Shown: positions 37,614 through 45,721 of the stretch, piece by piece
Layout of the letters: every line of letters starts with the position of its first letter
Numbering within the stretch: the first letter of the stretch is position 1
NCBI RefSeq assembly: GCF_002564005.1
Contig: NZ_PDJG01000001.1
Coordinates: 2,542,001 to 2,606,000 of the forward strand
Direction of reading: 5' to 3'
Origin: Sanguibacter antarcticus
Lineage (GTDB): Bacteria > Actinomycetota > Actinomycetes > Actinomycetales > Cellulomonadaceae
DNA length: 64,000 nucleotides
The notes under the pieces: model-generated
The model's database searches: none
What the model saw: only the letters and a program-made list of their open reading frames with translations
What the model was told of the DNA's origin: nothing
Position numbers and translations under genes: made by a program

Positions 37614-38765
37614 ATGATCGTCCTCGTCCCGGCCTACGAGCCCGCCACGAGCCTCGTCGACCTCGTCTCGTCCATCCGCTCCGCCGCACCCGAGCTCCAT
37701 GTCCTCGTGGTCGACGACGGGAGCGGTCCCGCCTACGAGCACGTGTTCGAGGCCGTCCGCCGCCTCGGCGGGAGCGTCGTCGACCTGCCGGTCAACCGTG
37801 GCAAGGGCTTCGCTCTCAAGGAGGGGTTCGCGTTCGTCGAGCGCACCTACCCGGGCGAGGACGTCGTGTGCGCCGACTGCGACGGGCAGCACAGCGTGGT
37901 CGACATCCTCCGGGTGGCCGGCAGGATCGGCCGCGCACAGGACGACGGCGAGCCCGCCGCCATGGTCCTCGGCGCCCGCCGGTTCACCGGCGAGGTCCCT
38001 GCACGCAGCCGCTTCGGCAACGCGGCGACCCGCGCTCTGTTCCGTGCCGTGACCAGGGTGCCGGTCCAGGACACGCAGACCGGGCTGCGGGGCTACCCGG
38101 CCTCGATGCTCCCGTGGTTGCGCTCGGTCCCCGGGGACCGCTTCGAGTACGAGCTCAGCCTGCTGCTCCGCGCCCGCGGTGCTGGCTACGGGATCGACGA
38201 GGTCGAGATCGCGACGATCTACCTCGAGGAGAACGCGTCGTCCCACTTCCGGCCGGTGGCCGACTCCGTGCGCATCTACGCGCCGCTGCTCAAGTTCTCG
38301 CTGTCGTCGCTCGGGGCCTTCGCGCTCGACACCGTGGCGCTGCTCCTGCTGCACTCGCTGACGGGCTCGCTCCTCGTGTCGGTCGTCGGCGCGCGCGCCG
38401 TGAGCTCGGGGGCCAACTTCCTCGCCAACCGTCGCCTCGTGTTCGACCCCGACCACCGCACCCGGCTCGGGACGGCTGCTGTGCACTACTGGGCTCTCGT
38501 CCTCGTCCTCCTCGCGGCGAACGCCTCGATGCTGTGGGCGCTCACACAGGCCGGGACGGGGCTGCTGGCCGCGAAGGTGCTCACCGAGGCGGTGCTCTTC
38601 GTCGTGAGCTTCCAGGTGCAGCGTCGCTTCGTGTTCACGGCAGACCGCCCGCAGCGTGCACGACGCGCGCCGGCTCCGCGGGGAGCGGCCGTGCTGCACC
38701 GCGGAGGACGGTCGCGCGCCGTCGCAGCGCGACCCCGGCAGACAGGCGCGTCGGCCCGGAGGTGA
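37614..38765 (+). CDS. GT2 glycosyltransferase fused to a GtrA membrane domain
   Basis: A 383-residue protein. Residues about 1-215 are a DPM1-like family 2 transferase (VPAYEPATSLVDLV, VVDDGSG, the DCDGQH metal site and DTQTGLRGYP). Residues about 222-345 are a GtrA-type four-helix domain (LSSLGAFALDTVALLLLHSL, SSGANFLANRRLVF, VSFQVQRRFVF). The C-terminal 35 residues are Arg-rich. The usual separate GtrB and GtrA functions, making and flipping a lipid-linked sugar, are joined here. Co-transcription with the NAGPA-domain gene suggests a surface-polymer decorating pair. Confidence 0.88.
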   Translation: MIVLVPAYEPATSLVDLVSSIRSAAPELHVLVVDDGSGPAYEHVFEAVRRLGGSVVDLPVNRGKGFALKEGFAFVERTYPGEDVVCADCDGQHSVVDILRVAGRIGRAQDDGEPAAMVLGARRFTGEVPARSRFGNAATRALFRAVTRVPVQDTQTGLRGYPASMLPWLRSVPGDRFEYELSLLLRARGAGYGIDEVEIATIYLEENASSHFRPVADSVRIYAPLLKFSLSSLGAFALDTVALLLLHSLTGSLLVSVVGARAVSSGANFLANRRLVFDPDHRTRLGTAAVHYWALVLVLLAANASMLWALTQAGTGLLAAKVLTEAVLFVVSFQVQRRFVFTADRPQRARRAPAPRGAAVLHRGGRSRAVAARPRQTGASARR

Positions 38766-38789
38766 CGCGCGACGCCCCGCCGCGGCTCG

Positions 38790-39791
38790 CTATCCCGACG
38801 GGACGTCCGCGACCGGGACGACCACCAGCATCACGAGGCCGAGGTTGCCCACGTCGAGGTCGTCGCTCGCCTGGTACACGAACAGGTCGGTCCCGGTGAA
38901 GCCCACGTCAGGGACATAGGTGAACGTGCCGTCAGGCGCGAAAGACAGGGTGCCGTGCCGTGTCCCGGTCACCGTCGCGGCCGTCATCGAGGTGCCCTCC
39001 GGGGCCCGGTCGTTCGCCAGGACGCTCTCGGCGACGAGGGTCGTGCCCTCGTCGAGGACGTGCACGTCGTGCTTGACGACAGGACCAGACCCCCGCACCC
39101 GGAGCGTGACCTCGACCGGGGCGGAGAACGCCAGGCCGTCGGTCAAGGCGTAGGAGAAGGAGTCGAGACCCTGGAAGATCTCGTACTGCACGTCCGGCGT
39201 ATAGGTGAAGGCACCGCCACCGCTGGCGCTGAGGACGACCTTCCCGTTCTTGCTCCCCCGGACGAGCACCGCTCTCAGCGGCAGCCCTTCCGGGCTGCTG
39301 TCGTTACCGACGAGACCCGGCTCGTCGACCACGAGCGGGACGCCCGCCGGGGTCGTGTAGGAGTCTCGTTCCGTGACCAGCGAGAGGCTCGCAGGCCGGA
39401 CCGTCAGGCTGATGGTCGCAACGTTGCTCGAGACGGTCCCGTTGACCAGCCGGTACGTGAGACTGTCGCTGCCGTTGAACCCTGGTTCCGGGACGTAGAC
39501 CAGGCCCCCGCTCCGGAAGATCGAGGCCGTGCCGTGCGTCGGTCCGCTCACGACCTCGACCGTCGACGACGAGTACCCGATGTCGTTGGCGAGCACATCG
39601 GCCTTGTAGGCCGCGCTGCCGATCGCGCGGTCCAGATCGGTGACGTAGGCGTCGTCGACAGCGACCGCAGGCGTCGGCTCCGCCGCGCTCGCGGGGGCTG
39701 GGACCCCGAGCCCGAGGGCCGCGGCGAGCACGACGCCCAGGACGGTCGACCGACGACGTGCGGGGCACGCGGTCCTCTTCGTCGTCATCAT
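38790..39791 (-). CDS. Secreted cadherin/Ig-like repeat protein, short
   Basis: A 333-residue exported protein: signal peptide 1-36 (cleavage near ASAAEP), then three repeats of about 90 residues of the tandem-95/cadherin-like type. Each repeat shows a VLANDxxPEG-like turn, an HGT(L/A) strand and FTYxPDxxFxGTDxFxYxxxD. The last 12 residues are hydrophobic (GLVMLVVVPVADVPSG) and there is no LPXTG motif. The ATG at 39791 overlaps the stop of the 841-residue relative (ATGA). A surface or matrix adhesin-like role is inferred from architecture only. Confidence 0.82.
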   Translation of the reverse strand: MMTTKRTACPARRRSTVLGVVLAAALGLGVPAPASAAEPTPAVAVDDAYVTDLDRAIGSAAYKADVLANDIGYSSSTVEVVSGPTHGTASIFRSGGLVYVPEPGFNGSDSLTYRLVNGTVSSNVATISLTVRPASLSLVTERDSYTTPAGVPLVVDEPGLVGNDSSPEGLPLRAVLVRGSKNGKVVLSASGGGAFTYTPDVQYEIFQGLDSFSYALTDGLAFSAPVEVTLRVRGSGPVVKHDVHVLDEGTTLVAESVLANDRAPEGTSMTAATVTGTRHGTLSFAPDGTFTYVPDVGFTGTDLFVYQASDDLDVGNLGLVMLVVVPVADVPSG

Positions 39792-42313
39792 CGGCCCATC
39801 ACCACGAACCGGTCGAGCCACCCGAACAGGGACGAGAGAGCACTCACCCGCGGGGGCGTCATCCACCAGCTCCGTCTGAGGTCGACCGTCACGGTCGCCG
39901 AGCCGCAGAGACCACCCGGGTCGCACGCCTCGACGACGAAGGCGTCGTCGGCTGTCGACCACCAGGCCGGCGTGTAGACGAACGTCTGCGCCTGCGTGTC
40001 GAGCACCACGGTGCCGCGCTGCGGTGCCGTCGTGACAGCGAGCGCGAGCGTGGGGCTGTCGACGTCGGTCACGTCGAGAGCCCCCGTGACAGATCTGCCC
40101 CAGAAGGTCTGGACGGTCTGGTCTGCCATCACGGGAGCACGCGGGGCAGCGGTGACGGTGATGTCGAGCCGCTGGGTCGCGCACTGGAAGAGCCTGGTGC
40201 ACGCGGAGATCTTGATCTGCGCGAGACCGACGAACTCGTCGGCGGGGGTGAAGACGTAGCTGCCCGAGCTCGAGACGGTGACGGATCCGCCCGGCACCGT
40301 GTCCCGCTCCTTGAGGTACCCGAAGAAGTACACGCCGTACTGCAGCGGCAGGTTGTCGACGTTGATCGCCGTGACCTTGCCGGAGAGCGGGGTGTTCTCC
40401 ACCGTCTCGAGCTGGACGACCAGCGGATCGAACTCCGGGAGCTCGTCGACCGCCCGGACGCTGATCCGCACGGTCGCCGGGGCGCTCACGATCGTGCCGT
40501 CGCTCGCCTCGTACGTGAAGGAGTCCGGGCCGTTGAAGTCCTTGTCGGGGGTGTAGACGAACACGCCGTCCGACCCCATGGTGACCGTGCCGTGCTCGGT
40601 GTCGGTCAGCTTTGTCGCCGTGAGCGGCTTCCCGGCAGGGCTGTCGTCGTTCGCCAGGACGCTCCACGACGAGGTGTAGACGTCGTCCTCTGTGACGCCG
40701 TAGCTGTCGTCGCGAGCCGCAGGGCCCTCACCGACCACACGGATGCTGACCGTCACCTCGTCGGTGTATCCCAGCCCGTCGTACACGACGTACGTGAAGC
40801 GGTCGGCCCCCTGGTACCCGGGAGCCGGCGTGTAGACGAAGGACCCGTCAGACGCGACGGACAGCCGCCCTCCGGTCGAGTAGTAGCCCGTGTTGTAGTG
40901 GTAGAGGATGCTCTGGAGCGGCAGGCCGTCTGGGCTGACGTCGTTCGCGAGCAGACCCGGAGCGTCGACCGTGAGCGCGACTCCGGCGGGGGTCTCGTAG
41001 GAGTCCGGGGTGGCGATCAGCGCGCGGTCCGCAGGCCGGACCGTCAGCGTGACCGTCGCGACGTTGCTCACCGAGCTGGTCGTCACCGTGTACGTGAAGC
41101 TGTCGGTGCCGTGGAACCCCGGCTCAGGGTAGTAGTCAAAACGCCCTTGAGGACTCAAGCTGACCGTCCCGTGGGTGGTGCTGTCGACGATCGTCGCTGT
41201 GCCGACGGCGTCCAGGTCGTCGTTGTCGAAGAGGCCGCGAGCGACGTTCCGGGCGTCGAGCTGGAGATCCTGGTCCGTGGTGTACGCGTCGTCGACGGCG
41301 ACCGGGAGGAAGTCCTCGACCGACGCGACGGTCAGCGTGACGGTCGCCGGCTCGCTCTCCGCGGACCCGTCCTTCGCCACGTACGTGAAGGAGTCCGTCC
41401 CCGCGAAGTCGAGATCAGGGGTGTACGTGAAGGTCCCGTCGGGTGCGAAGGCGAGCGTGCCGTGCTCCGGGTCCGTCACCGTCGAGGCCTCGTCCGGCCG
41501 GCCGGCCGGACCGAAGTCGTTCGTCAGGACGCTGCTGGCGACGAGGGGCGTGTCCTCGTCGAGCTCGTAGGCGTCGTCGACGGCCACGGGCGTCGAGTCG
41601 ACCACCTCGATCGTCACCGTCTGCGGAGCGGAGTGCGCCACGCCGTCTGTCACGGCGTACGTGAACGAGGCGGCTCCCGTGAACCCCGCCGGTGGCGTAT
41701 AGACGAAGGACCCGTCCGCGGGCTGGACCACGGTCCCGACGGTGACGGGAGAGATCCACGACTGCGACAGCGGAAGGCTGTCCGGGCTGCTGTCGTTCGC
41801 GAGGTACCCCGGCGCAGCGACCACGAGGTCTTCGCCGGCGGTGGCTGTGTACCTGTCGGGCGCTGTCACCAGCGCACGCTCCGCGGGCCGGACCAGCACC
41901 GTGACGGTCGAGGGGCCGCTGGGCCGCTCGTGGTACCAGTCGTCGGTGGAGAAGGTGGAGTAGGTGAAGGTGTCGACGCCGTTGAACCCCAGGTCCGGGG
42001 TGTAGACGATGTGTCCGTTCGTGCTCCCGTCCTCGACCAGCTCGACCGTGCCGTGCGTCGGTTCGCTCACGACGGTGTCGTAGACGGCCCCGTACTTGCT
42101 GTCGTTGTCGAGCAGGGTGTGCCCGGTCCGCCGGCTGTCGAGCTGGACGTCCTGGTCGGTGACGTACATGTCGCCGACAGACCACGGCGGTTGCGGCCCC
42201 TCGCCGTAGTCAGACGCGCTCGCTGGTCCCGCGAGGACGAGGACGGGTGCCAGGCCGAGAGCTACGGCGAGCAACGCTCTCAGGCCGGTGGTCGTGAAGG
42301 TCGTCGCGCGCAC
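39788..42313 (-). CDS. Secreted cadherin/Ig-like repeat protein, 841 residues
   Basis: The signal peptide ends near GPASAS at about residue 33; the rest is about nine repeats of 80-100 residues of the cadherin/tandem-95 type, with recurring DGTFTYTPD, FxGTDSFTY and the DDAYxxDED linkers. The C-terminal 100 residues (WWSTADDAFVVEACDPGGLC, then VDLRRSWW) are nearly the same as in the neighbouring 1021-residue paralogue. GTG 42313 is chosen over an in-frame GTG 27 bases upstream because AGGGGAGAACCAC precedes it. It lies upstream of and is coupled to the short relative. No cell-wall sorting motif is seen. Confidence 0.85.
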   Translation of the reverse strand: MRATTFTTTGLRALLAVALGLAPVLVLAGPASASDYGEGPQPPWSVGDMYVTDQDVQLDSRRTGHTLLDNDSKYGAVYDTVVSEPTHGTVELVEDGSTNGHIVYTPDLGFNGVDTFTYSTFSTDDWYHERPSGPSTVTVLVRPAERALVTAPDRYTATAGEDLVVAAPGYLANDSSPDSLPLSQSWISPVTVGTVVQPADGSFVYTPPAGFTGAASFTYAVTDGVAHSAPQTVTIEVVDSTPVAVDDAYELDEDTPLVASSVLTNDFGPAGRPDEASTVTDPEHGTLAFAPDGTFTYTPDLDFAGTDSFTYVAKDGSAESEPATVTLTVASVEDFLPVAVDDAYTTDQDLQLDARNVARGLFDNDDLDAVGTATIVDSTTHGTVSLSPQGRFDYYPEPGFHGTDSFTYTVTTSSVSNVATVTLTVRPADRALIATPDSYETPAGVALTVDAPGLLANDVSPDGLPLQSILYHYNTGYYSTGGRLSVASDGSFVYTPAPGYQGADRFTYVVYDGLGYTDEVTVSIRVVGEGPAARDDSYGVTEDDVYTSSWSVLANDDSPAGKPLTATKLTDTEHGTVTMGSDGVFVYTPDKDFNGPDSFTYEASDGTIVSAPATVRISVRAVDELPEFDPLVVQLETVENTPLSGKVTAINVDNLPLQYGVYFFGYLKERDTVPGGSVTVSSSGSYVFTPADEFVGLAQIKISACTRLFQCATQRLDITVTAAPRAPVMADQTVQTFWGRSVTGALDVTDVDSPTLALAVTTAPQRGTVVLDTQAQTFVYTPAWWSTADDAFVVEACDPGGLCGSATVTVDLRRSWWMTPPRVSALSSLFGWLDRFVVMGR

Positions 42314-42415
42314 GTGGTTCTCCCCTGCTGGTTCAGCCACGCCCCCCGTGCGCTGGGCTCAAGCGTGACACCGGCATCCGCAGGAAACCAGCACGAACAG
42401 CGCACTTCACCCGTC
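42264..42415. repeat. Duplicated upstream block, copy A
   Basis: This block covers the signal-peptide codons, ribosome-binding site and leader of the 841-residue repeat protein. It is nearly identical to 45482-45631, with about a dozen differences by eye. The block runs from GGCGAGCAACG to CACTTCACCCGTC, including the shared leader TTGAGCCCAGC on the minus strand. Confidence 0.85.
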
Positions 42416-42463
42416 GGCAGGTGACCACCGGTGCCTGCTGTCAGGTCCGCGGGGCGCACGAGG

Positions 42464-45400
42464 TCATCGTGCTGTCGTCACGAACGCATCCAGCCACGGG
42501 ATCGACGACGGCATCCACCAGCTGCGCCGGAGGTCGACCGTCACCCGCGCCGAGTCGCACAGACCGTCCGGGTCGCACACCGTGACGACGAACGAGTCGT
42601 CCCCCGTCGACCACCAGGCTGGGGTGTAGACGAACGTCCTCGCCGCGGGGTCGACGGCGACCTTCCCTCGCTGGGGTGCGCTGGTCACGGCGAAGGTCAG
42701 CGTCGGGCTGTCGACGTCGCTCACGGTGAAGGTGCCCTTCACCGCCTTGCCCCACGTGGTCACCACGGTCTGGTCGGCGGCCACCGGCGCGTCGGCGACG
42801 CTGCTCACCGTGAGGTCCAGCCTCTGGGTGGCGCACGGCCCGTCCGGGGCACAGACCTCGACGTCGACCTGCGCGAGCCCGACGAAGTCCTGGTCCGGCG
42901 TGAACGTGTATGCACCTGTCGACGCGTCCATGACGACCGAGCCGCCCGGTGTCCCGACGCTGACCGCGGTGTAGGTCAACGTCAGCCCGTCGGGGTTGAT
43001 CGCTGTCACCTCACCCGTCGTCGGCGTGTCCTCCACGGCGGCCACCGCCAGCGTCGGGACCGCGAACGACGGAGGCTTGTCGACCGCACGGACACTCATC
43101 GAGACTCCTGTCGGGATGCTCGAGGTCGTGCCGTCGCTCGCCACGTACGAGAAGGCGTCCATGCCGTGGAAGCCTGGATCGGGCGTGTAGGTGAACGTTC
43201 CGTCCGGTGCGAGAGAGACCACGCCGTACGACGGTCCGTTCACCAGCGTCGCGCTGAGCGGGGTGCCTGCCGAGCTGACGTCGTTCGCCAAGATGCTCCC
43301 CGCGACGAGGGTCGTGTCCTCGTCGAGCTCGTAGGTGTCGAAGTGCGTCACGATCACCTGGGCGGCTGGGGTGACGGTGATCCTCAGCCCCTGCTTGACA
43401 CACCGGCCGAGGTAGGTGTCGCAGGCCTCGGTCTCGACGTATGTCGCTCCGACGAAGTCCCACACGGGTGTGAAGGTCCACTCGCCCGTGGCGTCGTCCA
43501 TGACGACAGACCCGCCCGGTGGGTGCCGGTTGATGTACCCGCGGTACTCCAGCGTCAGGTTGTCAGGGTTGATCACCGTCATGCGTCCCGTCAACGGCGT
43601 GCCCTGCACGGTCGTCAGGTTGCGGACCGGGACGGCGACGGTCGGGGCCTCGTCGTCCGGGCGGACGGTCAGCATGACGGTCGCCGGGGCGCTCGACGTG
43701 GTGCCGTCGCTCGCCAGGTACGTGAACGAGTCGGTCCCGTTGAAGTCCTTGTCCGGGACGTACGTGAAGATGCCGTCCGGCGCGACGGTGACTGTGCCGT
43801 GCGCCGGGTCGCTCACCTTGAGGGCAGTGAGCGGCCTTCCGTCCGAGCTGATGTCGTTGTGCAGGATGCCCCAGGTCGCCACGTAGGTGTTGTCCTCCAA
43901 GAGCGAGTGGGAGTCGTCGACGGCCACCGGGCTCGGACCGACCATCCGGACCGACATCTGCACCCGCTTCTGCACCAACCCGTCGGTGAGGGTGTAAGCG
44001 AACCAGTCGAGCCCTTGGAAACCAGGCGACGGCACGTAGCGGAACGCACCGTCGGCGTCGAGGACGATCGATCCGTGGTCCGGCTGCTCCGCGATCGTGA
44101 CCGAGAGGGGCAGTCCGTCCGGGCTGCTGTCGTTCACCAGCACGCCCGGCGCAGCGACGGCGAGCTCGACGCCGATCGGCGTCTGGTAGGAGTCCGACGA
44201 CCCGACCAGCGCACGGTCGGCGGCCCGGACCGTCAGCGTGACCGTCGCGACGTCGCTGTCCGAGCCCGTCCTCGTGAGGTAGGTGAAGCTGTCGGTGCCG
44301 TGGAAGCCCGAATCGGGCTGATACACGAACATCCCGTCGGGATGCATGTAGGTCGTCCCGTGCACGGAGCCTGTGACGAGCACCGCGACGGCGGCCACGT
44401 CCGTGACGTCGTTGTCGAGGATGCTGAGCCCGAGGTTGCGGATGTTGATCGTCGTGTCCTGCTCGATGGTGTATGCGTCGTCGACCGCGACCGGGGGGAA
44501 GTCCTCGACCGGGTCGACCGTCAGCGTCACGGTTCCCGGCGGGCTCGCGCTCGTGCCGTCGCTCGCCGCGTACGTGAAGGTGTCCGTGCCCTCGAAGTCC
44601 GGCTCAGGGGTGTAGGTGAAGGTGCCGTCCGGCGCGAGGTCGAGCCCACCGTGCGACGGAGCCGTCACCGTCGCCGCCGTGAGGACGGAGCCGACCGGTC
44701 CCACGTCGTTCGCCAAGACGCTCTCGGCGACGAGGGTCGTGTCCTCGTCGAGGACGTAGGCGTCGTCGGTGGCCTCGGGGGTAGCGCCGACCACGCGCAC
44801 GGTCACCGTCTGCGGGAGCGCGTGCACCGCACCGTCCGTCGCGACGTACGTGAACGATGCGCTCCCCTGGAATCCCGGCGACGGCGTGTAGACGAACGCG
44901 CCGTCGGCGGAGTGCACCGCGCTCCCGGCAGCAGCTGGCACCACCGGCGTGACCGACGCCTGCGTCACGGGCAGACCGCCCGGGCTCACGTCGTTGCCGA
45001 GGTACCCCGGTGCGGCGACCACGAGCTCGACTCCGGCGGGGGTCTCGAACACGTCCGGCGCCGTCGTCAGCGCCTGGTCTGCGGGGCGGACCGTCACCGT
45101 GATGGTCGCCGGCTCGTAGCTCTCCTGCCCGTAGTCGTCGAGCGCCACGTACGTAAAGCTGTCGGTGCCCTGGAAGCCCGGAGCAGGAACGTAGACGAAG
45201 TGCCCGTCCTCGACCATCTCCACCGTGCCGTGCGCCGGCTCGCTCCTGACGAACGCGTCGATCTTCTCGAACTGGCTGTCGTTGTCGAGGATGCTGCGCC
45301 CGGTCCGCAGGCTCTCCAGCGGGACGTCTTGTTCGGTGACGTACGCGTCGTCCAGGACCCACGGTGGGGGCGGTCGCACGTCGTAGCAGCACGCCTCGAC

Positions 45401-45529
45401 CTGGACCTCGTCGTCTGTCTCGTCGTCCGCCGCGCTCGCGGTCCCCGGGAAGACGAGGACAGGTGCCAGGCTGAGGACCGTGGCGAGCAACGTTCTCAGG
45501 CCGGTGGTCGTGAAGGTCGTCGCGCGCAC
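42464..45529 (-). CDS. Secreted cadherin/Ig-like repeat protein, 1021 residues
   Basis: The largest of three relatives. The signal peptide ends near FPGTASAAD; about eleven cadherin/tandem-95 repeats follow, with acidic turns (DDAYVLDEDTTLVAESVLAND), DGTFTYTPEPD and FEGTDTFTYAASDG. Two repeats in the middle are more alike than the rest. A segment with three cysteines (EACDTYLGRCVKQG) and the conserved end with WWSTGDDSFVVTVCDPDGLC could carry disulfides. GTG 45529 follows AGGGGAGAACCAC. The gene lies directly downstream of jetC on the same strand, with 192 bases between, but has its own leader block. Confidence 0.85.
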   Translation of the reverse strand: MRATTFTTTGLRTLLATVLSLAPVLVFPGTASAADDETDDEVQVEACCYDVRPPPPWVLDDAYVTEQDVPLESLRTGRSILDNDSQFEKIDAFVRSEPAHGTVEMVEDGHFVYVPAPGFQGTDSFTYVALDDYGQESYEPATITVTVRPADQALTTAPDVFETPAGVELVVAAPGYLGNDVSPGGLPVTQASVTPVVPAAAGSAVHSADGAFVYTPSPGFQGSASFTYVATDGAVHALPQTVTVRVVGATPEATDDAYVLDEDTTLVAESVLANDVGPVGSVLTAATVTAPSHGGLDLAPDGTFTYTPEPDFEGTDTFTYAASDGTSASPPGTVTLTVDPVEDFPPVAVDDAYTIEQDTTINIRNLGLSILDNDVTDVAAVAVLVTGSVHGTTYMHPDGMFVYQPDSGFHGTDSFTYLTRTGSDSDVATVTLTVRAADRALVGSSDSYQTPIGVELAVAAPGVLVNDSSPDGLPLSVTIAEQPDHGSIVLDADGAFRYVPSPGFQGLDWFAYTLTDGLVQKRVQMSVRMVGPSPVAVDDSHSLLEDNTYVATWGILHNDISSDGRPLTALKVSDPAHGTVTVAPDGIFTYVPDKDFNGTDSFTYLASDGTTSSAPATVMLTVRPDDEAPTVAVPVRNLTTVQGTPLTGRMTVINPDNLTLEYRGYINRHPPGGSVVMDDATGEWTFTPVWDFVGATYVETEACDTYLGRCVKQGLRITVTPAAQVIVTHFDTYELDEDTTLVAGSILANDVSSAGTPLSATLVNGPSYGVVSLAPDGTFTYTPDPGFHGMDAFSYVASDGTTSSIPTGVSMSVRAVDKPPSFAVPTLAVAAVEDTPTTGEVTAINPDGLTLTYTAVSVGTPGGSVVMDASTGAYTFTPDQDFVGLAQVDVEVCAPDGPCATQRLDLTVSSVADAPVAADQTVVTTWGKAVKGTFTVSDVDSPTLTFAVTSAPQRGKVAVDPAARTFVYTPAWWSTGDDSFVVTVCDPDGLCDSARVTVDLRRSWWMPSSIPWLDAFVTTAR

Positions 45530-45631
45530 GTGGTTCTCCCCTGCTGGTTCAGCCACGCCCCCCGCGTGCTGGGCTCAAGCGTGACACCGGCATCCGCACG
45601 AACCCACCACGAACAGCACACTTCACCCGTC
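45482..45631. repeat. Duplicated upstream block, copy B
   Basis: Near-identical partner of 42264-42415, covering the start region and leader of the 1021-residue repeat protein. High identity extends through the non-coding leader, so this is a recent duplication or gene conversion rather than only protein-level conservation. Confidence 0.85.
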
Positions 45632-45721
45632 TACGGCATCTCCGGACGTTCCACGAGCAGACCGCCGAGCCGACCTCACCTGCACCGACCCCCGGGAGCT
45701 GCTCCGAGAGGCGCGAAGACT

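Noticed and set aside
39758..42424. Plus-strand open frame of 888 codons opposite the 841-residue repeat protein
   Set aside because: Same reasons: no domain, biased composition, and the minus-strand gene is clearly real.
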